This document shows, piece after piece, positions 63,194 through 64,000 of a stretch of 64,000 bases of DNA; positions within the stretch are counted from its first letter, which is position 1; every line of letters starts with the position of its first letter. A model generated the notes under the pieces. The model did not search any database. It was not told where the DNA came from and saw only the letters and a program-made list of their open reading frames with translations. The position numbers were made by a program, and so were the translations under genes. Source of the DNA: Gammaproteobacteria bacterium (GTDB lineage: Bacteria; Pseudomonadota; Gammaproteobacteria; Magnimaribacterales; AG-339-G14); NCBI GenBank assembly GCA_003331625.1, contig QOPF01000004.1, positions 1-64,000 of the forward strand, written 5' to 3'.

Positions 63194-64000
63194 AAATTTA
63201 TTTAGTGGGAGGTGCAGTAAGAGATGAGCTTTTAGGAATCCCTTTCAAAGAGAAAGATTGGTTGGTAGTAAATAGCTCTCATGAAGAAATGCTAGAGAAA
63301 GGATTTAAACAGGTGGGAAAACATTTTCCTGTTTATTTGCATCCAAAAAGTAAAGAAGAATATGCTCTGGCAAGAAAAGAGACAAAAATTGGCAAAGGCC
63401 ATAAGAAATTTAAATTTGATACTAATTTAAAAATATCTTTGAAAGAAGATTTAAAAAGAAGAGATATTACTATTAATGCAATAGCCAAAGATGAAGGTGG
63501 GAAGCTCTATGATCCTTATGGAGGAATTAAAGATATAAAAAGTAAAAAAATTAGAATTGTATCTAATGCATTTTTTGAAGATCCTTTGAGAATTTTTCGG
63601 GTTGCAAGATTCAAGGCAAAACTTTCTGAGCTTAAATTTTCCCTTACTGAAGAAACAATAAAAACATTAAAAGAAATGTCTGATAACGAAGAAGTTAATT
63701 ATCTTTCAGGGGAAAGAATTTGGGATGAAACACAAAAAGCACTTTCTTACAAAAATTCTAGTAATTATTTTAAAACTTTAAAAAAAATAAATGCCCTTCA
63801 ATACTTTGATGGCTTAGATAGTGTTTATAAGGAAAACATAAAATTGCTAGAAATTCTTGATAATTCTGAGAATAGAATTTCTGAAAAATGGGCTATTATG
63901 AATTTGAATTCAAAGTTAGCTGAAGATTTAGAACAAAAGATAAAAATTCCAAAAAAAATATCTAATTTTAGAAAAACTTTTAATAAGATTTATCTTTTCC
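63190..64000 (+). CDS. cca: CCA-adding tRNA nucleotidyltransferase, C-terminus cut by window end
   Basis: Cca adds or repairs the 3' CCA of tRNAs. About 270 codons are visible and the frame stays open to the window end, so the ORF track missed it. It begins KIYLVGGAVRDELLG (nucleotidyltransferase G-G motif), with KEKDWLVVNSS, the flexible-loop YALARKETKIGKG, KRRDITINAIA (RRD motif), YDPYGGIKDI and LRIFRVARFKAKL. The whole catalytic head and neck are present; part of the body or an HD domain lies beyond. It overlaps apaH by four bases. Confidence 0.95.
   Translation, partial: MKIYLVGGAVRDELLGIPFKEKDWLVVNSSHEEMLEKGFKQVGKHFPVYLHPKSKEEYALARKETKIGKGHKKFKFDTNLKISLKEDLKRRDITINAIAKDEGGKLYDPYGGIKDIKSKKIRIVSNAFFEDPLRIFRVARFKAKLSELKFSLTEETIKTLKEMSDNEEVNYLSGERIWDETQKALSYKNSSNYFKTLKKINALQYFDGLDSVYKENIKLLEILDNSENRISEKWAIMNLNSKLAEDLEQKIKIPKKISNFRKTFNKIYLF

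Overview
The window reads as chromosomal core sequence of a low-GC, AT-rich gammaproteobacterium with a compact genome. Gene orders point to Gammaproteobacteria: lptD-surA-pdxA-rsmA-apaH, fis-purH-purD, zapA-6S RNA-fau next to pepP-ubiH, tesA divergent from ybbA-ybbP, and amgK-murU divergent from lptD. Low GC, tight overlapping genes and large TonB-dependent receptors fit a free-living marine lineage of the SAR86 type. That placement is inference from style and gene order; nothing was searched. I saw no transposase, prophage, CRISPR array, toxin-antitoxin pair or defence island.

Layout. 1-9.7 kb: 3'-truncated priA (minus strand), an L31 type B protein with a long acidic tail, typA, dut-coaBC (minus), rpmB-rpmG-maf, lnt and two small lipoproteins (an L,D-transpeptidase and a glutathione-peroxidase-like protein). 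9.7-15.7 kb: rpiA, ilvA, then fau-6S RNA-zapA-zapB-like (minus) and pepP-ubiH (plus). 15.7-23.0 kb: a one-locus haem pathway, hemG-hemF-hemH-hemE-hemB-hemC(D) on the minus strand with hemA (5-aminolevulinate synthase) divergent. 23-29.7 kb: an iron island with a siderophore-type TonB receptor, an FTR1-type iron permease, Fur boxes and a second, 1040-residue TonB receptor. 29.8-40.2 kb: tesA/ybbA-ybbP, a peptidase E homologue, several small poorly known genes, hotdog-fold proteins, a PQQ-type sugar dehydrogenase, an acyl-CoA dehydrogenase and a Coq4-like protein. 40.3-46.1 kb (minus): rsmE-gshB-ruvX-dnaG-rpoD-tRNA(CAU). 46.1-49.8 kb: histidine phosphatase-fis-purH-purD. 49.8-57.3 kb (minus): SDR-amgK-murU-rpe-DUF192-trpE-trpG-trpD-trpC. 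57.3-64 kb (plus): lptD-surA-pdxA-rsmA-apaH-cca, with cca cut by the window end.

How the genes fit together. The haem locus holds enzymes for every step from glycine plus succinyl-CoA to protohaem, if the extra C-terminal domain of HemC is the uroporphyrinogen-III synthase. Iron for it would come through the neighbouring TonB receptor and FTR1 permease, both with Fur-type palindromes upstream. HemG, UbiH and the Coq4-like protein tie the region to quinone metabolism. amgK-murU (cell-wall sugar recycling) and lptD-surA (outer-membrane assembly) form a divergent envelope block.

The most unusual observations are: a noncanonical start (ATA where ATG is expected) for the siderophore receptor; the HemC fusion and the use of ALAS; the acidic tail on L31; LptD without its C-terminal disulfide cysteines; DnaG with a four-cysteine zinc site; and a GGA-rich non-coding stretch beside the tRNA. 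No wholly new multi-gene system is evident.
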